Source: an uncultured Prochlorococcus sp. (GTDB lineage Bacteria; Cyanobacteriota; Cyanobacteriia; PCC-6307; Cyanobiaceae). From it: a stretch of 64,000 nucleotides of DNA. The notes below the pieces were generated by a model. It was given only the letters and a program-made list of their open reading frames with translations, was not told where the DNA came from and made no database searches. A program made the position numbers and the translations under genes. Shown in pieces: positions 18,214 to 28,920 of the stretch (positions are counted from its first letter, which is position 1; each line of letters begins with the position of its first letter). The stretch covers positions 1 to 64,000 of the forward strand of contig NZ_CACAYO010000003.1 of the NCBI RefSeq assembly GCF_902536725.1, written 5' to 3'.

Positions 18214-20220
18214 ATGGTCGCTGCATCTGTTTCATTAGAATCACTTTGTGTAAATAGTATAAGAATGCTTGCTGTGGATGCAGTCAATAAATCTAATAGT
18301 GGACATCCTGGATTACCAATGGGGTGTGCTCCTATGGGTTATGCATTATGGCAAAACATTCTTAATCACAACCCCAATAATCCAAAATGGTTCAATAGAG
18401 ACCGTTTTGTGTTATCAGCTGGTCATGGCTGTATGTTGTTATATTCTTTGCTTCATTTGACAGGATATAAATCAGTTTCTATAGAAGATATTAAAGAATT
18501 TAGGCAATGGGGATCAAAAACTCCCGGACATCCAGAAACATTCGAAACTGAAGGTGTTGAGGTTACAGCTGGTCCTCTTGGAGCTGGAATTTCAAATGCT
18601 GTAGGTTTAGCAATAGCTGAAACACATTTAGCAGCTAAATTTAATAAACCTGATTGCAATATCGTTGATCACTATACTTACGTTATAATGGGTGACGGCT
18701 GTAATCAAGAAGGTATCGCCTCAGAGGCCTGCTCACTAGCTGGTCACCTTAAACTTGGAAAATTAATTGCACTTTATGACGATAATCAAATTACAATTGA
18801 TGGGCGAACCGACGTGTCTTTCACCGAAGATGTTTTAAAAAGATACGAAGCTTATGGATGGCATGTTCAACATGTTGAAGACGGCAATCATGATGTTAAA
18901 GGAATAACTGAAGCTATCGAAAAAGCAAAATTAATCGCAGACAAACCTTCAATTATAAAAATTTCTACAACAATAGGTTATGGTTCGCCCAATAAGTCAG
19001 ATACTGCTGGAATTCATGGAGCAGCTGTTGGAGAAGAAGAGGCTGCGTTAACTAGAGAGTTTCTAAATTGGGAATATCCTCCATTTAAAATACCAGATGA
19101 AGTATATGCGCATTTTAGAAAATCAATAGACAAAGGCGAAACCTTAGAGAAAGAATGGGATTCAAAATTTGAAGAATATCAAAGCAAATATCCCTCTGAA
19201 GGCAGGGAGTTAAACAGAATGTTAAAAGGACAATTACCTGAGAATTGGGACTCAGATCTCCCTTCTTATACACCTGAAGATAAAGGGTTAGCCACCAGAA
19301 AGCATTCGCAAATATGTTTAGGTGCTTTAGGACCTAACCTACCTGAATTAATTGGTGGTTCCGCAGATTTAACTCACTCTAACTACACAGATATCAAGGG
19401 AGAATCCGGATCATTCCAACCTCATAGTCCTGAAAAAAGATATTTGCACTTTGGTGTGCGAGAGCATGCAATGGCAGCTGTACTTAATGGAATTGCCTAT
19501 CACAATAGTGGTCTTATTCCTTATGGTGGAACCTTCCTCGTTTTCGCTGATTATATGAGAGGTTCAATGAGGCTTTCGGCATTAAGCGAACTAGGAGTGA
19601 TCTATGTATTAACCCATGACTCAATTGGAGTAGGAGAAGACGGCCCTACACATCAACCTATTGAAACCATCCCTTCTCTTCGTGCCATGCCAAATATGCT
19701 AGTTTTCAGACCAGGAGATGGAAATGAGACAAGTGGAGCTTATAAGCTTGCTATTCAAAATCGAAAAAGACCTTCTGCTCTTTGTTTAAGTAGACAAGGC
19801 ATGCCAAATCAAGAAAATACTTCGATCGACAAAGTTGCCCTAGGAGGATATGTAGTTTCCGATTGCGAGGGAACACCAGATCTAATATTTATTGGAACTG
19901 GAAGCGAACTGAATCTTTGCATTGAAGCAGGTAAGGAAATTTCAAGCTTAGGTAAAAAAGTTAGAGTTGTTTCTATGCCATGTGTAGAACTTTTCGAAGA
20001 GCAAGAAGAATCTTACAGAGAAAGTGTTTTACCTAGTAGTGTGAAAAAAAGAGTTGTGGTAGAAGCTGCCCATTCATTTGGATGGCATAAATATACAGGG
20101 TTTGATGGAATTTGTATTACTATGGACAGGTTTGGTGCATCAGCACCAGGTGGAGAATGTATGAAAAATTTTGGATTTACAGTCGAAAACGTAGTTAATA
20201 AGACAAAGGAAATTCTATAA
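18214..20220 (+). CDS. tktA: Transketolase
   Basis: A 668-residue thiamine-diphosphate enzyme. The cofactor motif GDGCNQEG begins at residue 160 and ends with the Asn of DDNQITIDG. The pyrimidine domain carries [14 protein letters not shown] with the catalytic Glu, and the C-terminal domain starts near 530. It interconverts C2 units in both the Calvin cycle and the pentose phosphate pathway. It follows fabF closely and ends 17 bases from the stop of convergent thiC. The adjacent thiC makes the pyrimidine half of its cofactor, although the two genes are convergent rather than co-transcribed. Confidence 0.97.
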   Translation: MVAASVSLESLCVNSIRMLAVDAVNKSNSGHPGLPMGCAPMGYALWQNILNHNPNNPKWFNRDRFVLSAGHGCMLLYSLLHLTGYKSVSIEDIKEFRQWGSKTPGHPETFETEGVEVTAGPLGAGISNAVGLAIAETHLAAKFNKPDCNIVDHYTYVIMGDGCNQEGIASEACSLAGHLKLGKLIALYDDNQITIDGRTDVSFTEDVLKRYEAYGWHVQHVEDGNHDVKGITEAIEKAKLIADKPSIIKISTTIGYGSPNKSDTAGIHGAAVGEEEAALTREFLNWEYPPFKIPDEVYAHFRKSIDKGETLEKEWDSKFEEYQSKYPSEGRELNRMLKGQLPENWDSDLPSYTPEDKGLATRKHSQICLGALGPNLPELIGGSADLTHSNYTDIKGESGSFQPHSPEKRYLHFGVREHAMAAVLNGIAYHNSGLIPYGGTFLVFADYMRGSMRLSALSELGVIYVLTHDSIGVGEDGPTHQPIETIPSLRAMPNMLVFRPGDGNETSGAYKLAIQNRKRPSALCLSRQGMPNQENTSIDKVALGGYVVSDCEGTPDLIFIGTGSELNLCIEAGKEISSLGKKVRVVSMPCVELFEEQEESYRESVLPSSVKKRVVVEAAHSFGWHKYTGFDGICITMDRFGASAPGGECMKNFGFTVENVVNKTKEIL

Positions 20221-20237
20221 CTAGTAATAATTGATAT

Positions 20238-21608
20238 CTAAACTGAAGTATTACATTCTTCAAGTTTATCTTTTAACTGATCAAGAGATTCATCTGAAAT
20301 CTTTGAATTCATTGGACAATGTTTTGGGCCACACATTGAACAAAACTCAGCCTTTTTAAAGATTTCTTCAGGTAATGTCTCATCGTGGTACTGCTTTGCC
20401 CTTTCTGGATCTAATGAAAGTTCAAATTGTTTATTCCAATCAAAGTTATACCTTGCATGACTAAGTTCATCATCTCGATCACGAGCGCCAGCTCTATGTC
20501 TTGCTATATCAGCAGCATGAGCAGCTATTTTATAAGCAATTAATCCTTCTCGTACATCTTCTGAATTTGGGAGACCAAGATGTTCTTTTGGGGTAACATA
20601 ACATAACATAGAAGTTCCATACCACCCTGCCATCGCCGCCCCAATAGCGCTGGATATATGGTCATAACCTGGAGAAATATCTGTTACCAATGGACCAAGT
20701 ACATAAAAAGGAGCTTCTGAACATTCTTCCATTTGCTTTCTCACATTAAACTCAATTTGATCCATAGGAACATGACCAGGACCTTCTACCATTACTTGAA
20801 CATTATGTTCCCATGCTCTTCGAGTAAGCTTACCTAAGGTCTTCAATTCAGCTAGTTGAGCATCATCAGAAGCATCATGCAGACATCCAGGCCTTAGTGA
20901 ATCTCCTAAAGAAAAAGTACAATCATATTTCTTAAAAATCTCACAAATATCATCAAACCTTGTATAGAGGGGGTTTTGCTTAAAATGATGTAACATCCAT
21001 TGAGCTAAAATTCCTCCCCCTCTACTGACAATTCCAGTGATTCTTCCTTTAACTTTTGGTAAATGCTCTATTAATAGACCAGCATGAATAGTTTGATAAT
21101 CTACTCCCTGCTGGCAATGTTTTTCAATAATATGCAGAAAATCGTCTTCTGTTAGTCTATCGATTGAACCATGTACACTTTCTAAAGCTTGATAAACAGG
21201 AACAGTTCCTATGGGAACAGGAGATTCTTGAATAATTGCTTGCCGCACTTCATCTAAATTTACTCCTCCCGTAGAAAGATCCATAACCGTATCAGCACCA
21301 TATTTAACAGCTAGTTTGAGCTTTTCTACTTCTTCATTGATATCACTTGCATTGGGGGAAGCACCAATATTGGCATTAACTTTGCATCGAGAAGCAATGC
21401 CTATAGACATTGGCTCAAGATTCAAATGATTAATATTAGCTGGAATAATTAATCTTCCTCTTGCCACCTCTTCCATTATTAAAGAAGGAGGCAGATTCTC
21501 TTTTTTTGCAACAAAATCCATTTCTTCAGTGATATATCCGTTTCTCGCAAAGTTCATCTGAGTTACATTGTCTTTCCCAAGGCGAGGCTTAATCCAAGAA
21601 CTTCTCAT
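20238..21608 (-). CDS. thiC: Phosphomethylpyrimidine synthase ThiC
   Basis: A 456-residue radical SAM enzyme of thiamine synthesis. It turns aminoimidazole ribotide into hydroxymethylpyrimidine phosphate. The C-terminal [11 protein letters not shown] binds the 4Fe-4S cluster; [22 protein letters not shown] and [12 protein letters not shown] are core blocks. Length fits the short (bacterial, no N-terminal domain) form. A TPP riboswitch precedes it, with a good AGGA ribosome site just before the ATG. It needs reduced ferredoxin and SAM. Confidence 0.97.
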   Translation of the reverse strand: MRSSWIKPRLGKDNVTQMNFARNGYITEEMDFVAKKENLPPSLIMEEVARGRLIIPANINHLNLEPMSIGIASRCKVNANIGASPNASDINEEVEKLKLAVKYGADTVMDLSTGGVNLDEVRQAIIQESPVPIGTVPVYQALESVHGSIDRLTEDDFLHIIEKHCQQGVDYQTIHAGLLIEHLPKVKGRITGIVSRGGGILAQWMLHHFKQNPLYTRFDDICEIFKKYDCTFSLGDSLRPGCLHDASDDAQLAELKTLGKLTRRAWEHNVQVMVEGPGHVPMDQIEFNVRKQMEECSEAPFYVLGPLVTDISPGYDHISSAIGAAMAGWYGTSMLCYVTPKEHLGLPNSEDVREGLIAYKIAAHAADIARHRAGARDRDDELSHARYNFDWNKQFELSLDPERAKQYHDETLPEEIFKKAEFCSMCGPKHCPMNSKISDESLDQLKDKLEECNTSV

Positions 21609-21651
21609 AATTTCCTAATTTTAAAAAGTGTTATTACTAAAGTTTGATCAA

Positions 21652-21735
21652 AGCTCCACTTCCCTGCATCAAAATTAATGATTCAGGTTCAAAGGGTATG
21701 ATCTCAGCTAAGTTAAAATTTCTTAGCACCCCTAG
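21652..21735 (-). promoter_or_regulatory. TPP riboswitch (THI element) of thiC
   Basis: Read on the minus strand, the leader holds GGGGTGCT, CTGAGATCATACCC (21707-21694), GAACCTGA (21690-21683) and GCAGGGAAGTGGAGC (21667-21653), which are the conserved pieces of the thiamine-pyrophosphate aptamer in correct order. It is followed by the ten-base palindrome TTTGATCAAA (21643-21652), an AT-rich spacer and the thiC start 43 bases away. Binding of TPP should lower thiC expression. The expression platform looks translational since no strong terminator hairpin with a T-run is seen, but this is inference. Confidence 0.93.
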
Positions 21736-21809
21736 TATTAATCTTATTAATAGCTCTTTTCTAAAAAATAGTCATCTCATATTGCGTGAAAATAAATAAA
21801 ATAATTTAT

Positions 21810-22022
21810 TTAACTTTTCTTATAAGACTTTATCTTGTTTAAAATATCTTTTCTATCCAATTGTCTGCTAATAACCCGTTCCAAAATAATTACGATCCCC
21901 ATTAAGCCAATAGGTAAATAAAAAATCTTCTTGGTATTATCTCTAAATATCAACCCCATAGAAGATATAAAGATCATGAAAGGAGCCACAAAAGATAAAA
22001 TAAATTTTTGATTAGTTTTCAT
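21810..22022 (-). CDS. Small membrane protein, DUF3188-like
   Basis: A 70-residue protein with two hydrophobic helices (about 8-26 and 33-48) joined by a short charged loop and ending in a basic Lys/Arg-rich tail. Size and layout fit the cyanobacterial DUF3188 family; function is unknown. Its ATG overlaps the stop of the upstream M20 peptidase gene by four bases, so it is the last gene of the ruvB-TPR-M20 unit. Confidence 0.75.
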   Translation of the reverse strand: MKTNQKFILSFVAPFMIFISSMGLIFRDNTKKIFYLPIGLMGIVIILERVISRQLDRKDILNKIKSYKKS

Positions 22023-23203
22023 CTACCAATAGTATTAATTTTTTCATTGTTTAATTTTACTATGGATTCTGTTATAACTTTAATTCCAACGGCAATCGCT
22101 CTTTCATCCGGATCAAATTTAGAACTATGAAGAGGAGCACATCCATTTGAGTTAGAAACGCCAAGCCTAAACATAGCTCCTGGGATATCATTTAAGAATT
22201 CAGCAAAATCCTCAGCTCCTAGTGATGGTTTTTGTAATTCGATAACATTTTCTTGACCCAAAACCTTAATTCCCGAATCCCTGAAGACTCTATTAATTTC
22301 AGAATTATTATTAACTGCCGGAGTGATTTCTCTAAATCTTACTTTTGCTTCAGCTCCGCAACCATTAGCTAAAGAAGTAATATTTTCATTTAGCCAATTA
22401 CCAATATTCGTAAATACTTCACGATTAGTGCATCTAACTGTACCAATTAAATTAACCTTTTCTGCAAGAACATTAAATGCATTACCACCATTTATTTTCC
22501 CAAAAGTTATTACTACAGGATCTAAGGGATCTAACTTCCGTGTTATTGATTCTTGAATTCCCGATACAACTTTAGAGGCTGCCCAAATTGCATCAACTCC
22601 TTCATGAGGTCGAGCACCATGGCCAGATTTTCCTTTAATCTCAACATTAAGTTCTCCAGCAGCTGCAGTTAAACTTCCCTCTTTAATGCCAATAGTCCCT
22701 ACGGATAAATCGGGGTAGACATGAACTCCTAAAATATGGGTTAAACCATTAGTTGCACCATCCTTAATCATCCATCTAGCTCCACTTGCAATTTCTTCAG
22801 CTGGCTGAAAAATTATCCGAGTCCCAAAATTTAGTTCTAAATCCTTAATAATTTTTGCCACGCCCAATCCAATCGAAATGTGCAAATCGTGACCACAGGC
22901 ATGCATAACACCATCTACTTTTGAAGAAAAACTTAGTTTAGTTTCCTCAAATATTGGCAATGCATCCATATCCACTCTTAAGCCTATAAGACCGTTTTCT
23001 ACGGGCCCAAAATCAGCTAAAACTCCAGTTCTGCCAATAGATTCTCTAACATTCCAACCAATATTTTTTAAAAAACCACTGATCAAAATTGCTGTTTGAT
23101 TTTCAAGTCCACTTAATTCGGGATGTGCATGGATATGTCTTCTTAAATTAATTAATTCATCATTAAACGAATCAATTTTGTTATGAAACTGATCTCTATT
23201 CAT
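22019..23203 (-). CDS. M20-family amidohydrolase / peptidase
   Basis: A 394-residue metallohydrolase of the M20D (hippurate hydrolase, IAA-amino-acid hydrolase) type. HACGHDLHISIGLG supplies the first metal ligands, FQPAEEIASGARWMI the catalytic Glu-Glu pair, and HVYPDLSVG and SLGAEDFAEFL further ligands; the dimerisation domain lies at about 185-300. It removes an acyl group from an N-acyl amino acid or cleaves a dipeptide; the natural substrate is unknown. It lies three bases after the TPR gene and overlaps the next gene by four bases. Confidence 0.9.
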   Translation of the reverse strand: MNRDQFHNKIDSFNDELINLRRHIHAHPELSGLENQTAILISGFLKNIGWNVRESIGRTGVLADFGPVENGLIGLRVDMDALPIFEETKLSFSSKVDGVMHACGHDLHISIGLGVAKIIKDLELNFGTRIIFQPAEEIASGARWMIKDGATNGLTHILGVHVYPDLSVGTIGIKEGSLTAAAGELNVEIKGKSGHGARPHEGVDAIWAASKVVSGIQESITRKLDPLDPVVITFGKINGGNAFNVLAEKVNLIGTVRCTNREVFTNIGNWLNENITSLANGCGAEAKVRFREITPAVNNNSEINRVFRDSGIKVLGQENVIELQKPSLGAEDFAEFLNDIPGAMFRLGVSNSNGCAPLHSSKFDPDERAIAVGIKVITESIVKLNNEKINTIGR

Positions 23204-23206
23204 TAC

Positions 23207-23995
23207 TTATTTTAAATCGATAAAGTTCATTAAATCTTTAATTGGTTGTGGAGGCCATCTTCTTATTGTTTTAAGCCATTCTTCATCACCATATCTAGGA
23301 TCTAATTCAGTTACCGCTATCCAATTACTTTCTGCTTTCCCAGATTCACCCTTAGACCAATTCAATGCTGTTAAAGCTGCCCTAGCATCTGCAAAAGTTG
23401 GATAACGTCTTATTAATTTTTTTAATTCTTTTTCAGATTCATCAATATTCCCCAACTGAAAATCTGCTAAAGCTACACTTGACCTAGCCATGGCAAATCC
23501 AGGATTATATAAAGCAGCTTTTGAAAATAAATCTCTTGCTTTATCCCAATGTGAAGTAGATCCTTCTACATTAGCCAAATTATATAATGCAGAGAAGTTT
23601 TCACTATCTTGCGAAATAACGAAAATATAATCTTTTTTTGCTTGCGACCATAAACCCAATGCTTCCTCTGCGATTCCCCTGTTGATGTAAGGATCTATTT
23701 CACCAGGATTCAAACTTATTGCCTTATTTTGGTCATCTATTGATCCCTTAACATCTCCCATAACAAGTCTTACGTTACCTCTATTGCTAAAACCTGCAGC
23801 ATCATCAGGATAAGAATCGAGATATTGATTCCATTTTTGTAAAGCGAGATTAAATTTTCCGTCTGAACTTAGATCTAATGCATTTTTAAACAAATCACCT
23901 CTCAAAGATAATGAATAGCATGGTGCAATATAAAAAATATTCAAAAAAATAAAAATTAATAATAAATAAACCTTAACTTTTCTAAAAGTTATCAT
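23207..23995 (-). CDS. TPR-repeat protein with N-terminal signal/anchor
   Basis: A 262-residue protein. The N-terminus ([20 protein letters not shown]) is a signal peptide or membrane anchor. The remainder is at least five tetratricopeptide repeats, with typical blocks such as [32 protein letters not shown] and [16 protein letters not shown]. It probably acts as a scaffold in the periplasm or thylakoid lumen. The frame opens with a TTG at 24007, but the ATG at 23995 is preferred. It overlaps the end of ruvB by 14 bases, so translation is coupled. The link with RuvB appears to be positional only. Confidence 0.85.
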   Translation of the reverse strand: MITFRKVKVYLLLIFIFLNIFYIAPCYSLSLRGDLFKNALDLSSDGKFNLALQKWNQYLDSYPDDAAGFSNRGNVRLVMGDVKGSIDDQNKAISLNPGEIDPYINRGIAEEALGLWSQAKKDYIFVISQDSENFSALYNLANVEGSTSHWDKARDLFSKAALYNPGFAMARSSVALADFQLGNIDESEKELKKLIRRYPTFADARAALTALNWSKGESGKAESNWIAVTELDPRYGDEEWLKTIRRWPPQPIKDLMNFIDLK

Positions 23996-25040
23996 TTTTT
24001 GAATCAATGTACTTTTTTCCTAAAGCAGTAAGCAATCTTCCTCTAGGAGTTCTAGTGAGGAAACCAATTTTGATGAGATAGGGCTCAACTACAAATTCTA
24101 ACATTGAAGAATCATCACCCAAGCCTGCCGCAATTGAATCAAGGCCAGTTGGAATATTATTGTTTTGGTTAATAAAAGATAAATAGTTTCTATCTAAAGA
24201 ATCCAATCCTTTTTCGTCTATTTGGTAAGAATTTAAGGCTTTTTTTATTAAATTAACGGAGATAGTATTAGTTTTCATAACAACTTGAGCATAATCTCTC
24301 ACTCGTCTTAATAACCTTAAAGCAATTCTTGGAGTCCCTCGAGATATTTTTGCTAAATTATAAGATGCTTCATCATCTAAATTGAGGTTTATTAATCGGG
24401 AGAAATTAACAATAATTTGTTTTAATTCATCATAAGTATAAAATTCAATTTTTTGAGATATACCAAATCTATGTCTTAGAGGTGCACTTATTGAGGCTAA
24501 TTTAGTTGTCGCGCCAATCAGAGTAAACCTAGGAAGATTAATTGTTCTGCAACGGGTTCCTCTATTAGCACCCATAGTTAAGTCGAGTCTAAAATCCTCC
24601 ATTGCAGAATACAACAACTCTTCAGTTAACCTATTTAAGCGATGTATCTCATCAATAAATAAAACTTCTCCCTCTTTTAATCCAAGAAGTAAACCTACAA
24701 TATCTCTTGGTCTTTCAATTGCTGGTGCAGACGCTATCTTACATTTTGTATGCAATTCATGGGCTATCAAAAAAGCAAGAGTCGTCTTACCTAGACCAGG
24801 CTGTCCATATAAAAGAGTATGTTCCAAAGGTTCTTTTCTAAAAATGGAAGCATCTATAGCTATTCTTAAAGAAGATTTCAGTTGTTCTTGGCCAATAAAT
24901 TCTCTCAAAGTAAGAGGCCTGGCTAAGTTCAGATTATTTTTTTTCTTTTCTTCTGGAATGATTTTTGAGTCAACTAACCTTAGCTCTTTTTTGCGAAGAG
25001 AAAAGTCATTATCGCCTATATTGGAAGATATTATTGCCAT
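23982..25040 (-). CDS. ruvB: Holliday junction branch migration DNA helicase RuvB
   Basis: A 352-residue AAA+ motor. Walker A is [14 protein letters not shown], Walker [10 protein letters not shown], sensor 1 [21 protein letters not shown], and the C-terminal winged-helix domain includes [12 protein letters not shown]. Together with RuvA and RuvC it moves and resolves Holliday junctions. It has a 30-residue N-terminal leader rich in Lys before the conserved [11 protein letters not shown], common in marine cyanobacteria. Divergent from smpB with 52 bases between starts. Confidence 0.97.
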   Translation of the reverse strand: MAIISSNIGDNDFSLRKKELRLVDSKIIPEEKKKNNLNLARPLTLREFIGQEQLKSSLRIAIDASIFRKEPLEHTLLYGQPGLGKTTLAFLIAHELHTKCKIASAPAIERPRDIVGLLLGLKEGEVLFIDEIHRLNRLTEELLYSAMEDFRLDLTMGANRGTRCRTINLPRFTLIGATTKLASISAPLRHRFGISQKIEFYTYDELKQIIVNFSRLINLNLDDEASYNLAKISRGTPRIALRLLRRVRDYAQVVMKTNTISVNLIKKALNSYQIDEKGLDSLDRNYLSFINQNNNIPTGLDSIAAGLGDDSSMLEFVVEPYLIKIGFLTRTPRGRLLTALGKKYIDSKNDNF

Positions 25041-25092
25041 AATGAAAGGTTAATTGCAATTGTTCTGAGTAGAAAGATTTTTTACAACTAAA

Positions 25093-25587
25093 ATGGCAAA
25101 AAATTCCAAAAAAGTAAAAAGAAATACTCATAAAGCAAATAATTTTAAACTTCTAGCTGAGAATAGATATGCAAAATTTCAATATGCTATATCTGAGACA
25201 ATCGAAGCTGGAATTGAGCTTTTAGGGACTGAAGTAAAGTCCATCAGAAACGGAAAAGCAAATTTAAGAGACGGATACTGTTCATTCAGAGATGGTGAGA
25301 TCTTATTATTAAATGTTCACATTTCACCACATTCAAATGTGGGATCTTTCTTTAATCATGATCCATTAAGAAATAGAAAGTTACTATTACATAAAAAAGA
25401 GATAATAAAAATGAAATCTAATGCTGAAAAAAAAGGAATGACTATTATTCCATTATCTCTTTATTTAAAAGGTTCATGGATAAAAATAACTTTAGGAGTC
25501 GGAAAAGGGAAGAAATTACATGACAAACGACAAGAAGAAAAACAAAAAAGTATAAAAAAGGAAATCAACTCTGCACTAAAAAGATAA
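25093..25587 (+). CDS. smpB: SsrA-binding protein SmpB
   Basis: A 164-residue tmRNA partner in trans-translation. It has the RNA-binding barrel with [21 protein letters not shown] split across residues 22-43, [19 protein letters not shown] and HISPH, and a basic C-terminal tail ([14 protein letters not shown]) that enters the ribosomal decoding site. No tmRNA gene is seen in this window. ATG start 52 bases from that of the divergent ruvB. Confidence 0.97.
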   Translation: MAKNSKKVKRNTHKANNFKLLAENRYAKFQYAISETIEAGIELLGTEVKSIRNGKANLRDGYCSFRDGEILLLNVHISPHSNVGSFFNHDPLRNRKLLLHKKEIIKMKSNAEKKGMTIIPLSLYLKGSWIKITLGVGKGKKLHDKRQEEKQKSIKKEINSALKR

Positions 25588-25614
25588 AAATATTATCCAT
25601 AATTATTGAGACTA

Positions 25615-25860
25615 TCAATCTAAACTGACTGAACTTGGAGGTGGAGAAGGATCTGGATCTGCAATTAACATATGCTGTAATACAGTTTCAGGCCTCTCAC
25701 TATCTCTCCAGCGAATTTTATATGCAGGCATTTTTGTGCCCCTACTTGTAGTTTGCTCTACTGGTTCAATAACCCACCCTCTTCTTGATCGGCCTTGAGG
25801 ATTTCTTTTAACTACTGCATCCGCGTGTTTGAAACGGAAACCAACACGTTCACCACTCAT
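25615..25860 (-). CDS. Conserved hypothetical protein
   Basis: An 81-residue protein found typically in marine cyanobacteria, with no family I can name. The first 60 residues are basic and beta-rich (VGFRFKHADAVVKRNPQGRS, GWVIEPVEQ, PAYKIRWRDS), resembling a small SH3- or Tudor-like barrel. The C-terminus is Pro/Ser/Asp-rich and likely disordered. G+C is higher than in its neighbours, in keeping with its Arg/Pro content. It lies downstream of lysS with a tandem arrangement reversed to smpB. Confidence 0.72.
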   Translation of the reverse strand: MSGERVGFRFKHADAVVKRNPQGRSRRGWVIEPVEQTTSRGTKMPAYKIRWRDSERPETVLQHMLIADPDPSPPPSSVSLD

Positions 25861-25888
25861 TTAAAAAATTTCGTATTGGATTATTAAT

Positions 25889-27427
25889 TTATTTTACTTC
25901 ATTCAAGGGTAATTTTTCACTTTTTTGGGAAGATATTTCTGGTTTTAACAATGGGAAAGGGATTACATCTCTAATTGATGCACTGTTAGTAATTAACATA
26001 ATTAACCTATCAATACCAATGCCTAATCCTCCAGTAGGCGGCATGCCAATCTCTAAAGCATTCAAGAAATCTTCATCTATACAGTGAGCCTCCAGATCCC
26101 CTTTATCTCTAAGAGATTGCTGTAATTCCATTCTTTCTCTTTGATCAACTGGATCTATTAGCTCACTAAACGCATTTGCAAGCTCTCGCCCAACAATGAA
26201 TAGTTCAAATCTCTGAACTATTTCTTTATTATCAAAATGAGGCCTAGCTAAAGGAGAAATTTCAACAGGATAATCGATAACAAAAGTGGGTTCTATAAGT
26301 TTTGATTCAACTTTTTGCTCGAAGACCTCATTTAAAAGTCTTCCAATAGTATTTACTTTATTAGAGAAATCAACATTTAAATTTTTAACCGCTTTTTTTG
26401 CTGCTAGAAAGTCTCCACTGAATGAATCAAAATCAATCCCTGTATATTTTTTAACAATATCTTTCATGGAGATTCTTAACCAAGGTTTAGAAAAATCAAT
26501 TTCTTTATTTTGATAATTAATAATTAAAGACCCACACATATCAGTTAAAATATTTTTAATTAATTCTTCAGTTAAATTCATCATATCGACATAATCAGAA
26601 TAGGCTTCATAAATTTCAACTGAAGTAAATTCAGGATTATGTCTCGTACTTATACCCTCATTACGGAAGATTCTTCCCAATTCATATACTTTCTCAAATC
26701 CTCCAACAACCATTCTTTTTAAATGTAATTCTGTCGCTATTCTTAGATAAAGCGGAATATCTAATGTATTGTGATGAGTTATAAATGGTCTTGCTTCTGC
26801 ACCCCCTGCTTCAGATTGCAGAATTGGAGTCTCTATCTCTAAAAAATTTCTATTATCTAACCATTTTCTGATAAAACTTATACATTTTGCTCTTGTCTTA
26901 AATACATTTTTAGAGTGAGGATTCACTATTAAATCTAGATAACGTTGTCTATATCTTTTTTCAATATCAGTCAATCCATGCCATTTATCTGGCAAAGGTT
27001 GTAATGATTTGGATAACATTTCCCATTTTTCTACTTTAATTGAAAGCTCACCTTTATTAGTTTTTTTAATAGTTCCGTGTACGCCTATCCAATCACCAAT
27101 ATCAACTATTTCTTTGAGATCTTCAAAAGAAAGTAATTTTTGTTTTTCTAAATTTAAATCAACAATCCTTTTATCTAGATAAAGCTGAATCTGACCTTCT
27201 TGATCGCTTATTGTAAAAAAGGCAATTTTACCCATGACCCTTTTTGCCATTACCCTACCAGCAAGAGAAACATTGAAGTCTTCCTCTTGACCATTTTCTA
27301 AATAATCAAATTCTTGAATAAGAAAACTAGTAGTATGTGATACCCTAAAACTCTGCGCGTAAGAAGCAAATCCTTTACTAACGAGTGAACTAGCTTTTTG
27401 TAAGCGCGCTTCTTTTATTTCAGACAA
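25889..27427 (-). CDS. lysS: Lysyl-tRNA synthetase (class II)
   Basis: A 512-residue class II synthetase. An N-terminal OB-fold anticodon-binding domain (about 55-165) is followed by motif 1 ([10 protein letters not shown]), motif 2 ([21 protein letters not shown]) and motif 3 ([15 protein letters not shown]). It attaches lysine to tRNA-Lys. The start codon is TTG at 27427, giving MSEIKEARL, which matches the beginning of homologues; no nearby ATG is available. It lies 50 bases downstream of rpaB on the same strand. Confidence 0.96.
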   Translation of the reverse strand: MSEIKEARLQKASSLVSKGFASYAQSFRVSHTTSFLIQEFDYLENGQEEDFNVSLAGRVMAKRVMGKIAFFTISDQEGQIQLYLDKRIVDLNLEKQKLLSFEDLKEIVDIGDWIGVHGTIKKTNKGELSIKVEKWEMLSKSLQPLPDKWHGLTDIEKRYRQRYLDLIVNPHSKNVFKTRAKCISFIRKWLDNRNFLEIETPILQSEAGGAEARPFITHHNTLDIPLYLRIATELHLKRMVVGGFEKVYELGRIFRNEGISTRHNPEFTSVEIYEAYSDYVDMMNLTEELIKNILTDMCGSLIINYQNKEIDFSKPWLRISMKDIVKKYTGIDFDSFSGDFLAAKKAVKNLNVDFSNKVNTIGRLLNEVFEQKVESKLIEPTFVIDYPVEISPLARPHFDNKEIVQRFELFIVGRELANAFSELIDPVDQRERMELQQSLRDKGDLEAHCIDEDFLNALEIGMPPTGGLGIGIDRLIMLITNSASIRDVIPFPLLKPEISSQKSEKLPLNEVK

Positions 27428-27477
27428 AATTTATTTAAATATATTTGTTTTATTTAATAAAATTATCAGACTATGGC

Positions 27478-28224
27478 TCAACTTGCCAAAGATGGTGCTG
27501 TTTCACCAACTCTCTGAGACGCGTACCCAATCCCTCTAACAGTTAATATTAATTCTGGATTTCTTGGATCAGGTTCCAACTTACCTCTTAATCTCGCAAC
27601 GTATACATCTACAACTCTTAAATCTGCAGCTCTGCGAGGAGGATAACCCCAAAGCTGTTCTAATATTTCTGCTCGCGGGACAACTTTGCCAGGCTCATCA
27701 AATAATAATTCTAAGAGACTAAATTCAGTATAAGTTAAGCTAATTCTATCTCCAGCTCTAGAAACTTGTCTGCGATTAGTATCAACAACTAAACTTCCAA
27801 ACTTCATAACTCCCTTACCTGAGGGAACTTCTTTGGTTTCAGTAACCGATATACTTGGGCCCATTCTTCTCAAAATTGTAGCTATTCTAGCCTCTAACTC
27901 TTTTGGGCTAAATGGTTTAGATAAGTAATCATCAGCTCCTAAATCCAATCCCGCCACTCTCTCTGAAATAGCCTCTAGAGCGGTTAAGAATATTATTGGT
28001 ACTACTGATTCAGCTCTAATTCTTCTACAAACAGCAAATCCATCCATTTTTGGAAGCATTACATCAAGAACTATCAAATCTGGAGAATCTCTGTGGAAAG
28101 ACTCAAGAGCTTCTTCGCCATTAGTGGCTGAATAAACTTGATACCCAGCGAGTTGAAGCCTGGTAACTAATACCTTCAAAACTGCTGGTTCATCATCAAC
28201 AACTAAAATTCTTGCTTTTGACAT
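27478..28224 (-). CDS. rpaB: OmpR-family response regulator RpaB
   Basis: A 248-residue regulator. The receiver domain has phospho-acceptor Asp54 in LIVLDVMLPKMDG and the acidic pocket VVDDEP, and the DNA-binding winged helix (about 145-240) has LWGYPPRRAADLRVVDVYV. The match to cyanobacterial RpaB is close through the linker. RpaB, phosphorylated by NblS/Hik33, binds HLR1 sites to control photosystem and high-light genes. In this window psaC, psbZ and the sigma factor are its likely kinds of target, but I found no full HLR1 at them. ATG start, 177 bases after mreD. Confidence 0.93.
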   Translation of the reverse strand: MSKARILVVDDEPAVLKVLVTRLQLAGYQVYSATNGEEALESFHRDSPDLIVLDVMLPKMDGFAVCRRIRAESVVPIIFLTALEAISERVAGLDLGADDYLSKPFSPKELEARIATILRRMGPSISVTETKEVPSGKGVMKFGSLVVDTNRRQVSRAGDRISLTYTEFSLLELLFDEPGKVVPRAEILEQLWGYPPRRAADLRVVDVYVARLRGKLEPDPRNPELILTVRGIGYASQRVGETAPSLAS

Positions 28225-28401
28225 AGTTAAAAAAGATTTCTCGATATTTCAAAGCAAAGAACTATTGCTTGAATATTTATTCTAACAATTAAAAATATAA
28301 CATTACGAACCCTCATAGAGATATTACGCATGTTGAAAAAAATTTAAAATAATTTGAAGATTAAATTTTTCAAGGCACTTTTTGATTTTTGAAAAAATTT
28401 A

Positions 28402-28920
28402 TTAATTCAATTTTATTCTTGAAAGTTTAAACATTCTCAAAAGTTGAGAGCAAATAAAAGGAGCGAACAAACCTGTCAAAAAAACTTCAGCTAAGATATT
28501 TTTAATGCCTGAAATAAACATTAAAGAATTACTATCTGAAAAATTTTTAAACAAAATTTGTGAAAGATGTAGAGTCCCGCATAAAAAACTTCCAAAAGAA
28601 CAAATCAGACCATGCCTAAAATGACCCACCAAAATATCATTATTTAATTTAATTCTCCCAAACAAAAATCCACAAAACATTAAGCCTGGTATTTGAGAAA
28701 AATTATTATCTAAAGTTAAAGAATCTAAAATTAGACCTAAAAACAAACCAAATACTGATCCATTAACTGATCCATTAATCATAGACCAGGGCAATAACCA
28801 AAATAACGGCCAATATGGCTGAACTCCTAAAAATCCAAGCCAATTAGGATGCCACAAAAAAATAATTGGGATAAAAATGAAGCTTAATATGGATAATTTG
28901 TTTGTAAAAAATTTATTCAT
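28402..28920 (-). CDS. mreD: Rod shape-determining protein MreD-like
   Basis: A 172-residue membrane protein with about five hydrophobic helices, in the position of MreD after mreB and mreC. The chosen ATG (28920) overlaps the mreC stop as TAATG, a classic coupling; the frame can be extended to a TTG at 28950 but that would overlap mreC by 31 bases. MreD anchors the cell-wall elongation complex in the membrane. Sequence similarity of MreD is weak in general, so the name relies partly on context. Confidence 0.82.
   Translation of the reverse strand: MNKFFTNKLSILSFIFIPIIFLWHPNWLGFLGVQPYWPLFWLLPWSMINGSVNGSVFGLFLGLILDSLTLDNNFSQIPGLMFCGFLFGRIKLNNDILVGHFRHGLICSFGSFLCGTLHLSQILFKNFSDSNSLMFISGIKNILAEVFLTGLFAPFICSQLLRMFKLSRIKLN

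Noticed and set aside
28322..28395. Terminator for mreBCD upstream of rpaB
   Set aside because: The inverted repeats (TTGAAAAA with AAATTTTTCAA) are almost pure A/T and occur in three partial copies; they could arise by composition alone.
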